Source of the DNA: Novosphingobium flavum
Lineage (GTDB): Bacteria > Pseudomonadota > Alphaproteobacteria > Sphingomonadales > Sphingomonadaceae
Assembly: GCF_014230315.1 (NCBI RefSeq)
Contig: NZ_JACLAW010000002.1
Span: 186,001 to 250,000, forward strand
Direction of reading: 5' to 3'
Length of the DNA stretch: 64,000 bases
Shown: in pieces, positions 28,419 to 37,124 of the stretch
Numbering within the stretch: the stretch's first letter is position 1
Layout of the letters: every line of letters begins with the position of its first letter
Notes under the pieces: generated by a model
What the model saw: only the letters and a program-made list of their open reading frames with translations
Database searches by the model: none
What the model was told of the DNA's origin: nothing
Program-made: the position numbers and the translations under genes

Positions 28419-29106
28419 ACTGCCCGCGCGCGCGGGCGACGTCTTCCTGGGTTACCGGCACGATCTTGATCTCGACCCGGCGGTTCTTGCGGCGGCCTTC
28501 CTCGGTGGCATTGTCGGCCACGGGCATGGTCTCGCCGTAACCCTGGCTGCGCAGGCGTGCCGCCGCGACGCCCTGCATCGAGAGGTAATTGGCCACGGTG
28601 CGGGCGCGGTTTTCCGAGAGGGTCTGGTTATAGGCGTCCGATCCGGTCGAATCGGTGTGGCCGTAAACGTCGATCAGGCTGTCGGGATACTGCTTGAGGC
28701 TGTCCGCCACCTTGTCGAGCGTGGCACGGAATTCGGGGCGCAGGGAATAGGAGCCGACGTCGAAGGTCACGCCTTCGGGCAGGTTGACGAGGATCGCCTT
28801 GCCGCCATCGGCCGGGGTAACGTCGACGCCGGAGCCGGCGGTCTGCTCCTTGAGCTGCTTGATCTGCTTGTCGTAGGTCGAGCCATAGGCCGCCCCGGCG
28901 ATGCCGCCGATGCCCGCGCCGATGATCCGGCCGGTGCCGCCGCCGATCAGGCCGCCGAGCAGCAGGCCCGCCAGCGCGCCGCCGCCAGCGCCGATCGCGG
29001 TGCGCGAGACCTTCTTCTCGCCCGTGTTGGGATCGGTGACGCAGGCCGAAAGGCTGACCAGCGAAACGGCGCACAGCGCCGAAATGATGACACGCGAATT
29101 CTTCAT
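28417..29106 (-). CDS. OmpA-family outer-membrane lipoprotein
   Basis: 229 residues from the ATG at 29106, which has GGGGAG before it. The lipobox SLSAC gives lipidated Cys22. A glycine-zipper region (about 38-72, GGGALAGLLLGGLIGGGTGRI) probably inserts in or lies along a membrane. The OmpA domain (about 110-220) contains VYGHTDSTGSDAYNQTLSENRA, with the peptidoglycan-binding Asp and Arg residues. It anchors the outer membrane to the wall. The tandem hairpin units abut its stop codon. Confidence 0.93.
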   Translation of the reverse strand: MKNSRVIISALCAVSLVSLSACVTDPNTGEKKVSRTAIGAGGGALAGLLLGGLIGGGTGRIIGAGIGGIAGAAYGSTYDKQIKQLKEQTAGSGVDVTPADGGKAILVNLPEGVTFDVGSYSLRPEFRATLDKVADSLKQYPDSLIDVYGHTDSTGSDAYNQTLSENRARTVANYLSMQGVAAARLRSQGYGETMPVADNATEEGRRKNRRVEIKIVPVTQEDVARARGQ

Positions 29107-29275
29107 GGTGGCTCCCCCAGTGGTGATCCGGCGCGACCCGGTAATGACCTCTTCGCACGTGGTGCGATCAGGCCGATGATCGCAGGATGAACGGGGCGAT
29201 GGCAAGCGAAGTTCCCGCCGCCAGCTGTTCTCGGCCCCCTTCGCCTTTGGGCCGGTTTCTGCTAGCCCGCCTGCC

Positions 29276-30589
29276 GTGAGCCCTTTTCCCTGGTCCGATG
29301 TTCTCGTCATAGCAGGCCTGATCCTGCTCAACGGCCTGTTCTCCATGTCGGAGATGGCCATCGTCTCCGCGCGCACGGCGCGGCTGAAGGTGGCGGCCGA
29401 GCGCGGCTCGCGCGGGGCGCGGTGCGCGCTCGAACTGGCTGAGAACCCAGGCAAGTTCCTCTCCACCGTACAGATCGGGATCACCCTGGTGGGTATCATC
29501 GCCGGCGCCTATTCCGGCGCGAGCCTGGGCGGGCCGATGGCCGAGCGGCTCGCAGCCTGGGGCGTGCCGGCGCGCTACGCCGACGATGCCGGGTTCGTGC
29601 TCGTCATCGCGGCGACCACCTATTTCAGCCTCGTCGTCGGTGAACTGGTGCCCAAGCAGGTGGCGCTCAGGCTGTCCGAGCCGATCGCGATCTGGGCCGC
29701 CGTGCCGATGCGGGTCATCGCCCGGATCACCGCGCCGCTGGTCTGGCTGCTCGACCGTTCCTCCACCCTGCTGATGCGCGCCCTCGGCCTGCGCCACGCC
29801 AGCGAGCAGGACGTGACCGAGGAAGAGATCCACATGATGTTCGCCGAGGCCACCCGCTCCGGCGTGATCGAGGAGGACGAGCGCGCGATCATGACCGGGA
29901 TCATGCGCCTGGCCGACCGCCCGGTGCGCGAGCTGATGACCCCGCGCACCGAACTCGACACGATCGACCGCCGCGCCACCGAGGCCGACGTGCGCGCCCT
30001 GATCAAGGAATCGCCGCATTCGCTCTGGCCCGTCACCGACGGCGAGCCCGACCGGATCATCGGCGTGGTCAAGGTGCGCGACGTCCTGGCCGTGCTGCTG
30101 GCGGGTAAGCGGATGCAGGTCGCCCGGCTGATGAAGAAGGCCGAAGTCGTGCCCGACCAGCTCGACGCGATGGACGCCCTGCGCATCCTGCAGGGCGCCG
30201 ACGTGGCGATGGCGATCGTCCACGACGAATATGGCCACCTCGAAGGCGTGGTCACCCCGGCCGACCTGCTCTCCGCCATCGCCGGGGACTTCGCGTCCTA
30301 CCAGGACGAAGGCGCGGACCCGATGATCGTCACCCGCGAGGACGGCTCGCTGCTCGTCTCGGGCGCTCTCCCGGTCGACGCGCTGGCCGCGCGCTTCGAA
30401 CTGGACCTGCCCGAGGACCGGGACTTCGCCACGGCGGCCGGATTCGTCCTCTCGGTGATGAAGCGGCTGCCGAGCGAAGGCGACCACTTTCGCGAACAGG
30501 GCTGGCGCTTCGAAGTGGTCGACATGGACGGGCGCAAGATCGACAAGCTGCTACTCAGCCGGGACCTGCCGATCACGGCGGCGGACTGA
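29276..30589 (+). CDS. CNNM/CorC (hemolysin-family) membrane transporter with CBS domains
   Basis: 437 residues, start GTG. The DUF21/CNNM membrane domain (about 1-185) has three to four helices and the conserved GLFSMSEMAIVSARTARL and VVGELVPKQVALR segments. A CBS pair follows (about 205-330, starting VRELMTPRTELDTI), then a CorC_HlyC domain (about 345-430) with ALPVDALAARFELDLPEDRDFATAAGFVL. Members export or sense Mg2+/Co2+. The name hemolysin is historical. It is divergent from the OmpA gene and convergent with the oxidoreductase gene across repeat copy B. Confidence 0.92.
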   Translation: MSPFPWSDVLVIAGLILLNGLFSMSEMAIVSARTARLKVAAERGSRGARCALELAENPGKFLSTVQIGITLVGIIAGAYSGASLGGPMAERLAAWGVPARYADDAGFVLVIAATTYFSLVVGELVPKQVALRLSEPIAIWAAVPMRVIARITAPLVWLLDRSSTLLMRALGLRHASEQDVTEEEIHMMFAEATRSGVIEEDERAIMTGIMRLADRPVRELMTPRTELDTIDRRATEADVRALIKESPHSLWPVTDGEPDRIIGVVKVRDVLAVLLAGKRMQVARLMKKAEVVPDQLDAMDALRILQGADVAMAIVHDEYGHLEGVVTPADLLSAIAGDFASYQDEGADPMIVTREDGSLLVSGALPVDALAARFELDLPEDRDFATAAGFVLSVMKRLPSEGDHFREQGWRFEVVDMDGRKIDKLLLSRDLPITAAD

Positions 30590-30600
30590 GGTCTCATTTT

Positions 30601-30816
30601 CCGCGAAGCAGCTTAAGTTTATGAAGAACAAGGGTTTATGCAGGGGTTAATACCCCTGCACCCCGTTAATTGGCGGCGCTGCGTGGCCATGCAGCGCCGG
30701 ACGAGCCGGTGAAGCCTGCAAGAGGCCTTCCGGCGCAGGAGACGCGTTCGAGGCAACCTTTCGCACCGCCCCATCCCCGGGAGACGGATTGGGGTGCAGG
30801 GGTGTTAACCCCTGCA
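30601..30816. repeat. Mosaic palindromic intergenic element, copy B
   Basis: The left part has CCGCGAAGCAGC (30601), then TGCAGGGG-N6-CCCCTGCA (30639-30660) and ACCCCGTTAATTG. The right part has GGGAGACGG and the same hairpin in inverted context, TGCAGGGG-N6-CCCCTGCA (30795-30816). About 135 bp of variable sequence lie between. It fills the gap between two convergent genes. Confidence 0.88.
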
Positions 30817-30859
30817 TAAAGTATTGGTTTCCAACGTACTTTTTCAGGCCGAAGCTCGC

Positions 30860-30892
30860 CCACCCCCGGCCCCTCCCGCCTGCGGGAGGGGA
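30860..30892. repeat. GC-rich hairpin repeat (CCCACCCCCGG type), copy 2
   Basis: It carries the same GCCCACCCCCGG text as at 25947, followed by a 10-bp stem CCCCTCCCGC / GCGGGAGGGG (30870-30879 and 30882-30891). It sits only 4 bp before the stop end of the minus-strand oxidoreductase gene. Confidence 0.82.
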
Positions 30893-30895
30893 GTT

Positions 30896-31876
30896 TCAGG
30901 CGAGGGCGTCCATCGTCAGGGCCAGCGAGCGGCGCCGCGCGGCGGGGTCGTGGGTGGCCCCGGAGACGATCAGCTCGTCGGCCCCGGTGCGTTCGATGAA
31001 GGCGAGGACCGCGGCGCGGACGGCGGCCGGGCTGCCGATGGCCGAGCACTGGCGCATGTGCTCGAGCGACAGGCGCTGCGGGCCGGGCAGGCTTTCACGG
31101 TATCCGGGAATCGGCGGGAGAAGCTTGCCCGGGGTGCCGCTGCGCAGGGCAACGAAGGCCTGGTCCTGCGAGGAGGCGAGGAACTGGGCTTCCTCGTCGG
31201 TTTCGGCGCAGAACAGGTTGATCCCGGCCATGACGTGGGGCCGGGCGAGGACGGCGGAAGGCTGGAACCGTTCGCGGTAAAGCTTGAGCGCGGCGTCGAG
31301 ATTGTCGGGCGCGAAGTGGGAGGCGAAGGCGAAGGGCAGGCCGAGATGCGCGGCCAGCTGGGCGCCGAACAGGCTGGAGCCGAGAATCCACAGGTCGACG
31401 GCGGCGCCCGCGCCGGGGGTGGCCTGGAGCGGGAGCTTGGGATCGCCGGCGAAGAGGGCCTGCAGTTCCATCACGTGCTGGGGGAAGTATTGCGAGGCCT
31501 GCGAGACGTCCTTGTGGAGCATTTGGGCGACGCGGCCATCGGCGCCGGGGGCGCGGCCGAGGCCGAGGTCGATCCGGTCTCCGAACAGGGCGTGGAGGGT
31601 GCCGAACTGCTCGGCGATGACGAAGGGGTTGTGATTGGGCAGCATGATGCCGCCCGCGCCGATGCGGATGGTGGCGGTGGCCTGGCCGATGTGGGCGAGG
31701 GTGACGGCCGTGGCGCCCCCGGCGATGCCGGGCATGCCGTGATGCTCGGCCACCCAGAAGCGCCTGTAGCCAAGCTGTTCGGCGGCGCGGGCGAGGAGGG
31801 CGGCTTCGGCCAGGGCCTCTGCCGGGGTTCCGCCCTCGCGCACGGGGACGAGATCGAGGACGGAAAGCGGGATCAT
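30896..31876 (-). CDS. LLM-class (luciferase-like) flavin-dependent oxidoreductase
   Basis: 326 residues from the ATG at 31876, which overlaps the previous stop (ATGA). The MIPLSVLDLVPVREGG start is the classic LLM group pattern, followed by RFWVAEHHGMPGIAGGATAV and IRIGAGGIMLPNHNPFVIAEQF, then RIDLGLGRAPG. This TIM-barrel family uses FMNH2 or F420. The alkanal-monooxygenase-like subgroup fits, but the substrate is unknown. It is the last gene of a three-gene minus-strand run with a TPR protein and a hydrolase. Confidence 0.9.
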   Translation of the reverse strand: MIPLSVLDLVPVREGGTPAEALAEAALLARAAEQLGYRRFWVAEHHGMPGIAGGATAVTLAHIGQATATIRIGAGGIMLPNHNPFVIAEQFGTLHALFGDRIDLGLGRAPGADGRVAQMLHKDVSQASQYFPQHVMELQALFAGDPKLPLQATPGAGAAVDLWILGSSLFGAQLAAHLGLPFAFASHFAPDNLDAALKLYRERFQPSAVLARPHVMAGINLFCAETDEEAQFLASSQDQAFVALRSGTPGKLLPPIPGYRESLPGPQRLSLEHMRQCSAIGSPAAVRAAVLAFIERTGADELIVSGATHDPAARRRSLALTMDALA

Positions 31877-32772
31877 CGGCTGGCGGCGGGCGCGGGGGGA
31901 TGGGCCGCCGGCTCGGGACCAAGCTGGGCGAGGTAGCCCTTGGCGGTTTCGGCCTCCGGGCTGTTCGGCCCGGCGGTGAGGACCGATTGCCACGACTTGC
32001 GGGCCGCCTCCTCGTGGCCCGCGAGCATGGCGATCACCCCGGCCTCGAGGCCGATGGCGGGATCGATCGGGAGAATGTCGGCCGCGCGTTCGATGCGCTG
32101 CTGGGCCTCGGCCAGATTGCCCTCGCGGCGAGCGAGAGTGGCGGAAAGCAGCCAGGCCTCGGCATCGTTCGGGCCGGTGAGGCGGGCGTCGGCCAGTGCC
32201 GAATCGGCATCGGCGGTGCGTTTCAGGGCGACGAGGGCGCGGGCGCGGTCGAGCGAGATCTCAGTTTCGAGTGTGGGGCTGGCGAGGCCCTTGGCATCCG
32301 CCTTGGCCAGGTCGAGCGTGGCGAGGGCGCGCGCGGGCGCGGCGGCGGCGAGGGCGGCATTGCCGGCCATGGCGCCGAGGCGGGCGCGCAGGAGGCGATT
32401 CGCGCCCGCGGCTTCGCGCCCGGCGATGAAGGCCTGCTGCGCCGAGGTCCAGTTTTCGAGGCGGCTGTGCGCCATACCGATGCAGAGCTGGGCCTCGGCC
32501 TTTTCCGGCCCCTTGGCCTCGGCCAGCCAAGTCTGCGCATCGTCGAGCGCATCGTCGGCGTTATCGTCGACCGCCTCGGCGCAGGCCTTGCCCTTTTCCG
32601 AGAGACTGGCGGCGAGGGCGGGGGCGGCGGCAGGCTTGGTGGCGGCCGGAGCCGAAGACCGGGCGCGGGCCGGACGCTCGATCTGCTGCTCGAACGGCGT
32701 GCCATTGGTGCCCGGGGCGGTAAAGGGGCCGACCTGGGCGATCAAGGGCAGGAGGGCGAGGGGGAACGGCAT
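31873..32772 (-). CDS. TPR-repeat secreted protein
   Basis: 299 residues from the ATG at 32772; a frame opening 15 codons earlier would add a polar tail. A short hydrophobic N-terminus (MPFPLALLPLIAQVG) looks like a signal or anchor, then a Pro/Ala-rich linker (about 30-60). Helical TPR-like pairs follow, for example DDAQTWLAEAKGPEKAEAQLCIGMA and LARREGNLAEAQQRIERA. It probably acts as a periplasmic scaffold. No enzyme motif is seen. It overlaps the oxidoreductase gene by 4 bp and starts 10 bp after the hydrolase gene. Confidence 0.8.
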   Translation of the reverse strand: MPFPLALLPLIAQVGPFTAPGTNGTPFEQQIERPARARSSAPAATKPAAAPALAASLSEKGKACAEAVDDNADDALDDAQTWLAEAKGPEKAEAQLCIGMAHSRLENWTSAQQAFIAGREAAGANRLLRARLGAMAGNAALAAAAPARALATLDLAKADAKGLASPTLETEISLDRARALVALKRTADADSALADARLTGPNDAEAWLLSATLARREGNLAEAQQRIERAADILPIDPAIGLEAGVIAMLAGHEEAARKSWQSVLTAGPNSPEAETAKGYLAQLGPEPAAHPPAPAASR

Positions 32773-32782
32773 CGAAATCCTT

Positions 32783-33538
32783 TCAATCGGCCCCTGTTGC
32801 CGAATCGCGCAGGCCATCGACCGTGCGGAGAAGCAGGGCGAGGTCGGGATCGCGCGAGAGGCGATGGTCGCCGTCCTTGATCAGGGTGACCTGCACGTCG
32901 GCTGAACGCAGCGCGGTGGCGAGGCTCAGCGCGGTGTCCCACGGCACGTCGAGATCGTGCTGGCCTTGCAGGATGCGGACCGGGCAGGCGACGTCCACCG
33001 GGCGGTGGAGCAGGCGGTTTTCCTGCCCGTCGGCCCAGAACAGGGGATGCGTGGGGGTCGGCTCGGGGCCGTAGGGGTTTTCCTCATAGAGCGTCTCGCC
33101 GGTGACAAGCAGGGCCTTCTGGGCATCGTCAAAGCCCCAGTCGGTGAAGTCGGGCGCGGGGGCTATGCCGACGAGGGCGTTGACCCGATTGCCCAGCGCC
33201 TCGGCGAGGAGCAGCATCAGCCAGCCGCCCATCGAGGAGCCGGCAAGGATCAGTTCGCGCGCCGGGCACACGGCGGCGAGGAGGGCGAGCACTTCATCGC
33301 GCCAGCGGGTGAGCGAGCCATCGGCGAAGAGGCCGGAGCTTTGCCCGCAGCCCGAATAGTCCAGCAGCAGGCAGGGCTGGCCCCGCGCGGCGGCATGATC
33401 GAACAGGAAGGTGGCCTTGGAGCCGGCCATGTCCGACATGTAGCCGGGGAGGAAGACGAGGACCGGGCCGGGGCCGTCGGTGAAGCGGTGGGCGATGCGG
33501 CGGCCATCGGGCAGGGCGAGGAATGCGGGCTCGGTCAT
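32783..33538 (-). CDS. Alpha/beta hydrolase
   Basis: 251 residues. The nucleophile elbow GSSMGG has Ser at about 101. The oxyanion region is in VLVFLPGYMSDMAGSKA (about 27-43). The acid and His are likely in QGQHDLDVPWD (about 192-202) and KDGDHRLSR (about 222-230). The pattern resembles ABHD10-like or palmitoyl-thioesterase-type esterases of alphaproteobacteria. It is divergent from thrS, with 91 bp between the starts. Confidence 0.88.
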   Translation of the reverse strand: MTEPAFLALPDGRRIAHRFTDGPGPVLVFLPGYMSDMAGSKATFLFDHAAARGQPCLLLDYSGCGQSSGLFADGSLTRWRDEVLALLAAVCPARELILAGSSMGGWLMLLLAEALGNRVNALVGIAPAPDFTDWGFDDAQKALLVTGETLYEENPYGPEPTPTHPLFWADGQENRLLHRPVDVACPVRILQGQHDLDVPWDTALSLATALRSADVQVTLIKDGDHRLSRDPDLALLLRTVDGLRDSATGAD

Positions 33539-33629
33539 GCTCCCGATCTAGGCCGCTCCAAGATGAAGGCAAGCCGTGTGGCCCAACCTGTGTGGACGGG
33601 GCGGGCGGGCGCCGCTAAGGGCCTGTGCC

Positions 33630-35621
33630 ATGTCCGAGATGTTCAAGATCAGCCTGCCCGATGGTTCCGTCCGCGAGATGCCGGAGGGATCGACCCCGCT
33701 CGACGTCGCCGCCGCGATCGGCCCCGGCCTTGCCAAGGCGGCGCTCGCCGCCAAGGTGGACGGCGAGTTGGTCGACCTGACCCGGCCGTTTACCGGCAAT
33801 GCCCAGTTGGCGCTGGTGACGAGCCGCGACGAGGCCGAGGCGCTGGAGCTGGCGCGGCATGACTATGCCCACGTGCTGGCCGAAGCGGTGCAGGCGGTGT
33901 TTCCGGGCACGCAGATCACTTTCGGCCCGGCGACGGACGACGGCTTCTATTACGACTTCGCGCCCAAGGACCGCCCGTTCACCGACGAGGACCTGCCGGC
34001 GATCGAGGCCGAGATGCGCAAGATCATCGCCGCGAACAAGCCGCTGCGCCGCGAGGTCTGGAGCCGCGAGCAGCTGATTTCGCGCTGGAAGCAGCAGGGC
34101 GAGAGCTTCAAGGCCGAATGGGCCGCCGAACTGCCGGGCGACGAGGACCTGACGGTTTACTGGTCGGGTGACGACTGGCTGGACATGTGCCGCGGGCCGC
34201 ATCTGCCGAGCACCGGCAAGCTCGATCCGGCGGCCTTCAAGCTGACCCGCGTTTCGGGCGCCTACTGGCGCGGCGACCAGAAGAACGCGATGCTTTCGCG
34301 CATCTACGGCACCGGCTGGCTCAACAAGAAGCAGCTCGACGCGCACCTGACCCGGCTGGAAGAGGCGGCCAAGCGCGACCACCGCAAGCTGGGCGGGGAA
34401 ATGGACCTGTTCCACCTCCAGGCCGAAGCGCACGGCTCGGTGTTCTGGCACCCCAAGGGCTACAAGATCTGGCGCGAGCTGGAGAGCTACATGCGCCGCG
34501 CGATCGACGGCGCGGGCTACCGCGAGGTCAAGACCCCGCAGGTGATGGACGCCCGGCAGTGGGAACAGTCCGGCCACTGGGGCAAGTACCGCGAGAACAT
34601 GTTCGTCATCCCCGACGAGGTGCCCAACGTCGACGACGAGGGCCCGATCGTGTCGAACGATGCGGACTGGATGGCGCTCAAGCCGATGAACTGCCCGGCC
34701 CACGTGCTGATCTTCCGGCAGGGCATCAAGTCGTACCGCGAGCTGCCGCTGCGGCTTTACGAGAACGGCTGCTGCCACCGCAACGAGCCGCACGGCGCGC
34801 TGCACGGGCTGATGCGCGTGCGCCAGTTCACCCAGGATGACGCCCACATCTTCTGCCGCGAGGACCAGATCGTGGCCGAGGTCCAGGCCTTCTGCGAACT
34901 GGCCGACCGGGTCTACAAGGACTTCGGTTTCACCTACTCGATCAAGCTGGCCCTGCGCCCGGAAAAGCGCTTCGGCACGGAAGAGATGTGGGACAAGGCG
35001 GAGAGCGAACTGCGCGCCGCCGTGGTCCGCGCGGGCCTGGCCACCGAGGAATACGGCTGGGAAGAACTGCCCGGCGAAGGCGCGTTCTATGCGCCCAAGC
35101 TGGAATGGCACCTGACCGACGCGATCGGCCGGACCTGGCAGGTCGGCACGATCCAGTCCGACCGCGTGCTGCCCGAGCGGCTCGATGCCAGCTACATCGG
35201 CGAGGACGGCGAGAAGCATCGCCCGGTCATGCTGCACCGCGCGATCTTCGGCTCCTACGAACGCTTCATCGGCATCCTGATCGAGCACTTCGCCGGCAAG
35301 CTGCCGGTCTGGCTCGCCCCAGTGCAGGCCGTGGTGGCAACGATCGTGTCCGACGCCGATGACTATGCCCGCGACGTCGCCGCGCAGCTGGCCGCCGCCG
35401 GGATTCGCGTGGAAACCGACCTGCGCAACGAGAAGATCAACTACAAGGTGCGCGAGCACTCGCTGCAGAAGGTTCCGCACCTGCTGGTGGTGGGCAAGCG
35501 CGAAGCCGACGAGGGCACCGTGGCGATCCGCACGCTGGGTGAGGAACGGCAGAAGTTCGTCTCGCTGGGCGAGGCGATTGCCATGCTCAAGGGTGAGGCT
35601 TCGGCGCCGGACCTGCGGTAA
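33630..35621 (+). CDS. thrS: Threonyl-tRNA synthetase
   Basis: 663 residues from the ATG at 33630; the frame is open 18 codons earlier, but [14 protein letters not shown] is the proper TGS start. Domains are TGS (about 1-62), the editing domain (about 65-230, with [16 protein letters not shown]), the class II catalytic core (about 245-535) with zinc-ligand Cys in [10 protein letters not shown] and [18 protein letters not shown], and the anticodon-binding domain (about 540-650). It charges tRNA-Thr and edits Ser. No leader attenuator is obvious upstream. Confidence 0.98.
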   Translation: MSEMFKISLPDGSVREMPEGSTPLDVAAAIGPGLAKAALAAKVDGELVDLTRPFTGNAQLALVTSRDEAEALELARHDYAHVLAEAVQAVFPGTQITFGPATDDGFYYDFAPKDRPFTDEDLPAIEAEMRKIIAANKPLRREVWSREQLISRWKQQGESFKAEWAAELPGDEDLTVYWSGDDWLDMCRGPHLPSTGKLDPAAFKLTRVSGAYWRGDQKNAMLSRIYGTGWLNKKQLDAHLTRLEEAAKRDHRKLGGEMDLFHLQAEAHGSVFWHPKGYKIWRELESYMRRAIDGAGYREVKTPQVMDARQWEQSGHWGKYRENMFVIPDEVPNVDDEGPIVSNDADWMALKPMNCPAHVLIFRQGIKSYRELPLRLYENGCCHRNEPHGALHGLMRVRQFTQDDAHIFCREDQIVAEVQAFCELADRVYKDFGFTYSIKLALRPEKRFGTEEMWDKAESELRAAVVRAGLATEEYGWEELPGEGAFYAPKLEWHLTDAIGRTWQVGTIQSDRVLPERLDASYIGEDGEKHRPVMLHRAIFGSYERFIGILIEHFAGKLPVWLAPVQAVVATIVSDADDYARDVAAQLAAAGIRVETDLRNEKINYKVREHSLQKVPHLLVVGKREADEGTVAIRTLGEERQKFVSLGEAIAMLKGEASAPDLR

Positions 35622-35627
35622 TTTCTT

Positions 35628-35831
35628 CCGCGAAGCGGCTTCAAGGGAAAAGGGATGTTGCAGGGGTTAATACCCCTGCACCCCGTTAATTGTCGGCCTT
35701 GGCGAATCCGTGCGAGGTCGCGTGATCCGGCGATTCTGCTTGTCTCCCGGCGCAGCCTCGGCGCGCGAGGCATCACCGGACGCTGGCCTATCGCCGGAAG
35801 ACGTAACGGGGTGCAGGGGCAATGCCCTCTG
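35628..35831. repeat. Mosaic palindromic intergenic element, copy C
   Basis: CCGCGAAGCGG (35628-35638), TGCAGGGG-N6-CCCCTGCA (35659-35680) and ACCCCGTTAATTG, identical to copy B here, start the element. After a variable core, CCGGAAGACGTAACGGGGT leads to an imperfect right hairpin (35810-35831, TGCAGGGGC / GCCCTCTGCA). It begins 7 bp past the thrS stop. Confidence 0.88.
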
Positions 35832-35866
35832 CATTAACCTACCGAATTTTCAGAAATTTGAGAGGC

Positions 35867-35983
35867 TCAAAGCCCCGGCAGGGCCTGCCCGGCCATGATC
35901 AGCGCCAGTGCGCAGCCGCAGACCACGCCGCGGCGGAGCCATTCGTTGGCGGGTGCGGAGACGAGAGCGATTGCCTGAGCCAT
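35867..35983 (-). CDS. Possible 38-residue small protein
   Basis: An ATG-TGA frame of 38 codons reads MAQAIALVSAPANEWLRRGV, then a hydrophobic C-terminal half (VVCGCALALIMAG), ending QALPGL. Third-position GC is about 81 percent, like neighbouring genes. It follows the agmatine deiminase gene on the same strand by 35 bp. There is no good ribosome site, and a hairpin sits just before the ATG, so translation is uncertain. A small membrane peptide is possible. Confidence 0.38.
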   Translation of the reverse strand: MAQAIALVSAPANEWLRRGVVCGCALALIMAGQALPGL

Positions 35984-36018
35984 GGGCGCGTTTTGCGCCC
36001 GGAGTCCTTACCGGCCCG

Positions 36019-37023
36019 TTAAAGAGCGCCCTGTTCGACCTTGGCGGGCATCTGCTGGCTGGCGCAGTGGAACGAGCCGCCGCCCATCAGGACGGCGTCG
36101 GCCATCAGGCCGATCGTGGCGCGATCGGGGAACAGTTCGGCGATGGCGGCGACACCGTCGGCATCGTGGACCGTTCCGTAGATCGGCACGACGACCAGCT
36201 TCGAGGTGATGGCGAAGTTCATGTAGGAGGCCGGTTCGACCCGGTCGCCGCTGGTGACGAGGCCGGGCGAGGGCACTTCGGCAACCTTGAGGCCGAAGGC
36301 GAGGGCGCGGGCCTTGGCGTCAGCGTAGATTTCGGCGTTGGGATCGCTGGGCCCGGTGGCGCGGGGGAGGGCGAGGACGCCGGGGGCGACGAAGCGGGCG
36401 AGATTGTCGACATGGCCGTCGGTGTGGTCGTTGATCAGGCCCTCGCCCAGCCACAGCACGCGGGTAAAGCCGAGGTCTCGCCGCAGGTTGGCCTCGATCT
36501 GCTCGCGCGAGAGGTTGGGGTTGCGGTTGGGATTGAGCAGGCATTGTTCGGTCGTGGCGACGAGGCCGGTGCCATCACAATCGAGCGCGCCGCCTTCGAG
36601 GATCCAGTCGGCGGCTTCCACGGCAAGGCCCGCGCTGGCGGCAAGGTCGGCGCCGATTTCCTGATCCCCGTCCATCAGGTACTTGCCGCCCCAGCCGTTG
36701 AAGGCGAAGCGATGCGCCCGGCGTTCACCACCTTCGGCGCAGAGCACCAGCGGGCCGGTGTCGCGCAGCCAGACATCGCCGTAAGTGCGCCGCTCGAGCC
36801 TGACCGAGGCGCTGGCGAGCCGGGCGGCGCGGGCCTCGTTGGCGGCGTCGCGCACGATCAGGCGCACTTCCTGGCCCATTTCGGCGACGGCGCTGGCGAA
36901 AGCGGCGATCTGTTCCTGCGCGGCGCCGAGGAAGCCGGGCCATTCGGTCTCGTCGTGCGGGAAGCCGATCCACAGCCAGTCCTGCGGGTGCCATTCGGGC
37001 GGCATGTGGAAGGGGGCGGACAT
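36019..37023 (-). CDS. aguA: Agmatine deiminase
   Basis: 334 residues from the ATG at 37023, giving the family start MSAPFHMPPEWHPQDWLWIG. The pentein-fold catalytic set is visible: GDVWLRDTGP (about 80-89), EGGALDCDGTG, the acidic/His site LINDHTDGHVDN (about 197-208) and the nucleophile Cys at about 320 in GGGSFHCASQQ. It hydrolyses agmatine to N-carbamoylputrescine and ammonia. The N-carbamoylputrescine amidohydrolase that usually accompanies it is not in this window next to it. It is divergent from glnE (101 bp). Confidence 0.95.
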   Translation of the reverse strand: MSAPFHMPPEWHPQDWLWIGFPHDETEWPGFLGAAQEQIAAFASAVAEMGQEVRLIVRDAANEARAARLASASVRLERRTYGDVWLRDTGPLVLCAEGGERRAHRFAFNGWGGKYLMDGDQEIGADLAASAGLAVEAADWILEGGALDCDGTGLVATTEQCLLNPNRNPNLSREQIEANLRRDLGFTRVLWLGEGLINDHTDGHVDNLARFVAPGVLALPRATGPSDPNAEIYADAKARALAFGLKVAEVPSPGLVTSGDRVEPASYMNFAITSKLVVVPIYGTVHDADGVAAIAELFPDRATIGLMADAVLMGGGSFHCASQQMPAKVEQGAL

Positions 37024-37124
37024 GGCGGCAGATTCCTCGAAAAAGCAGGACCGGGCTGATGGCAAAGGGGCAGGGGAGAGGCAAGCGCCTTGATCCGCAT
37101 CCGGGGAGCGGGCAGGGATAGGCT

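Larger units (their letters stand above)
35622..36018. other. 397-bp convergent intergenic region
   Basis: Between thrS and the agmatine deiminase gene lie repeat copy C (35628-35831), a possible 38-codon minus-strand gene (35867-35983) and, at 35984-36000, a short hairpin GGGCGC-GTTTT-GCGCCC. The hairpin stands between the deiminase stop and the small gene start and could attenuate or separate them. Confidence 0.7.

Noticed and set aside
33615..35480. 621-codon minus-strand frame opposite thrS
   Set aside because: It lies entirely within thrS and shows only low-complexity antisense sequence.
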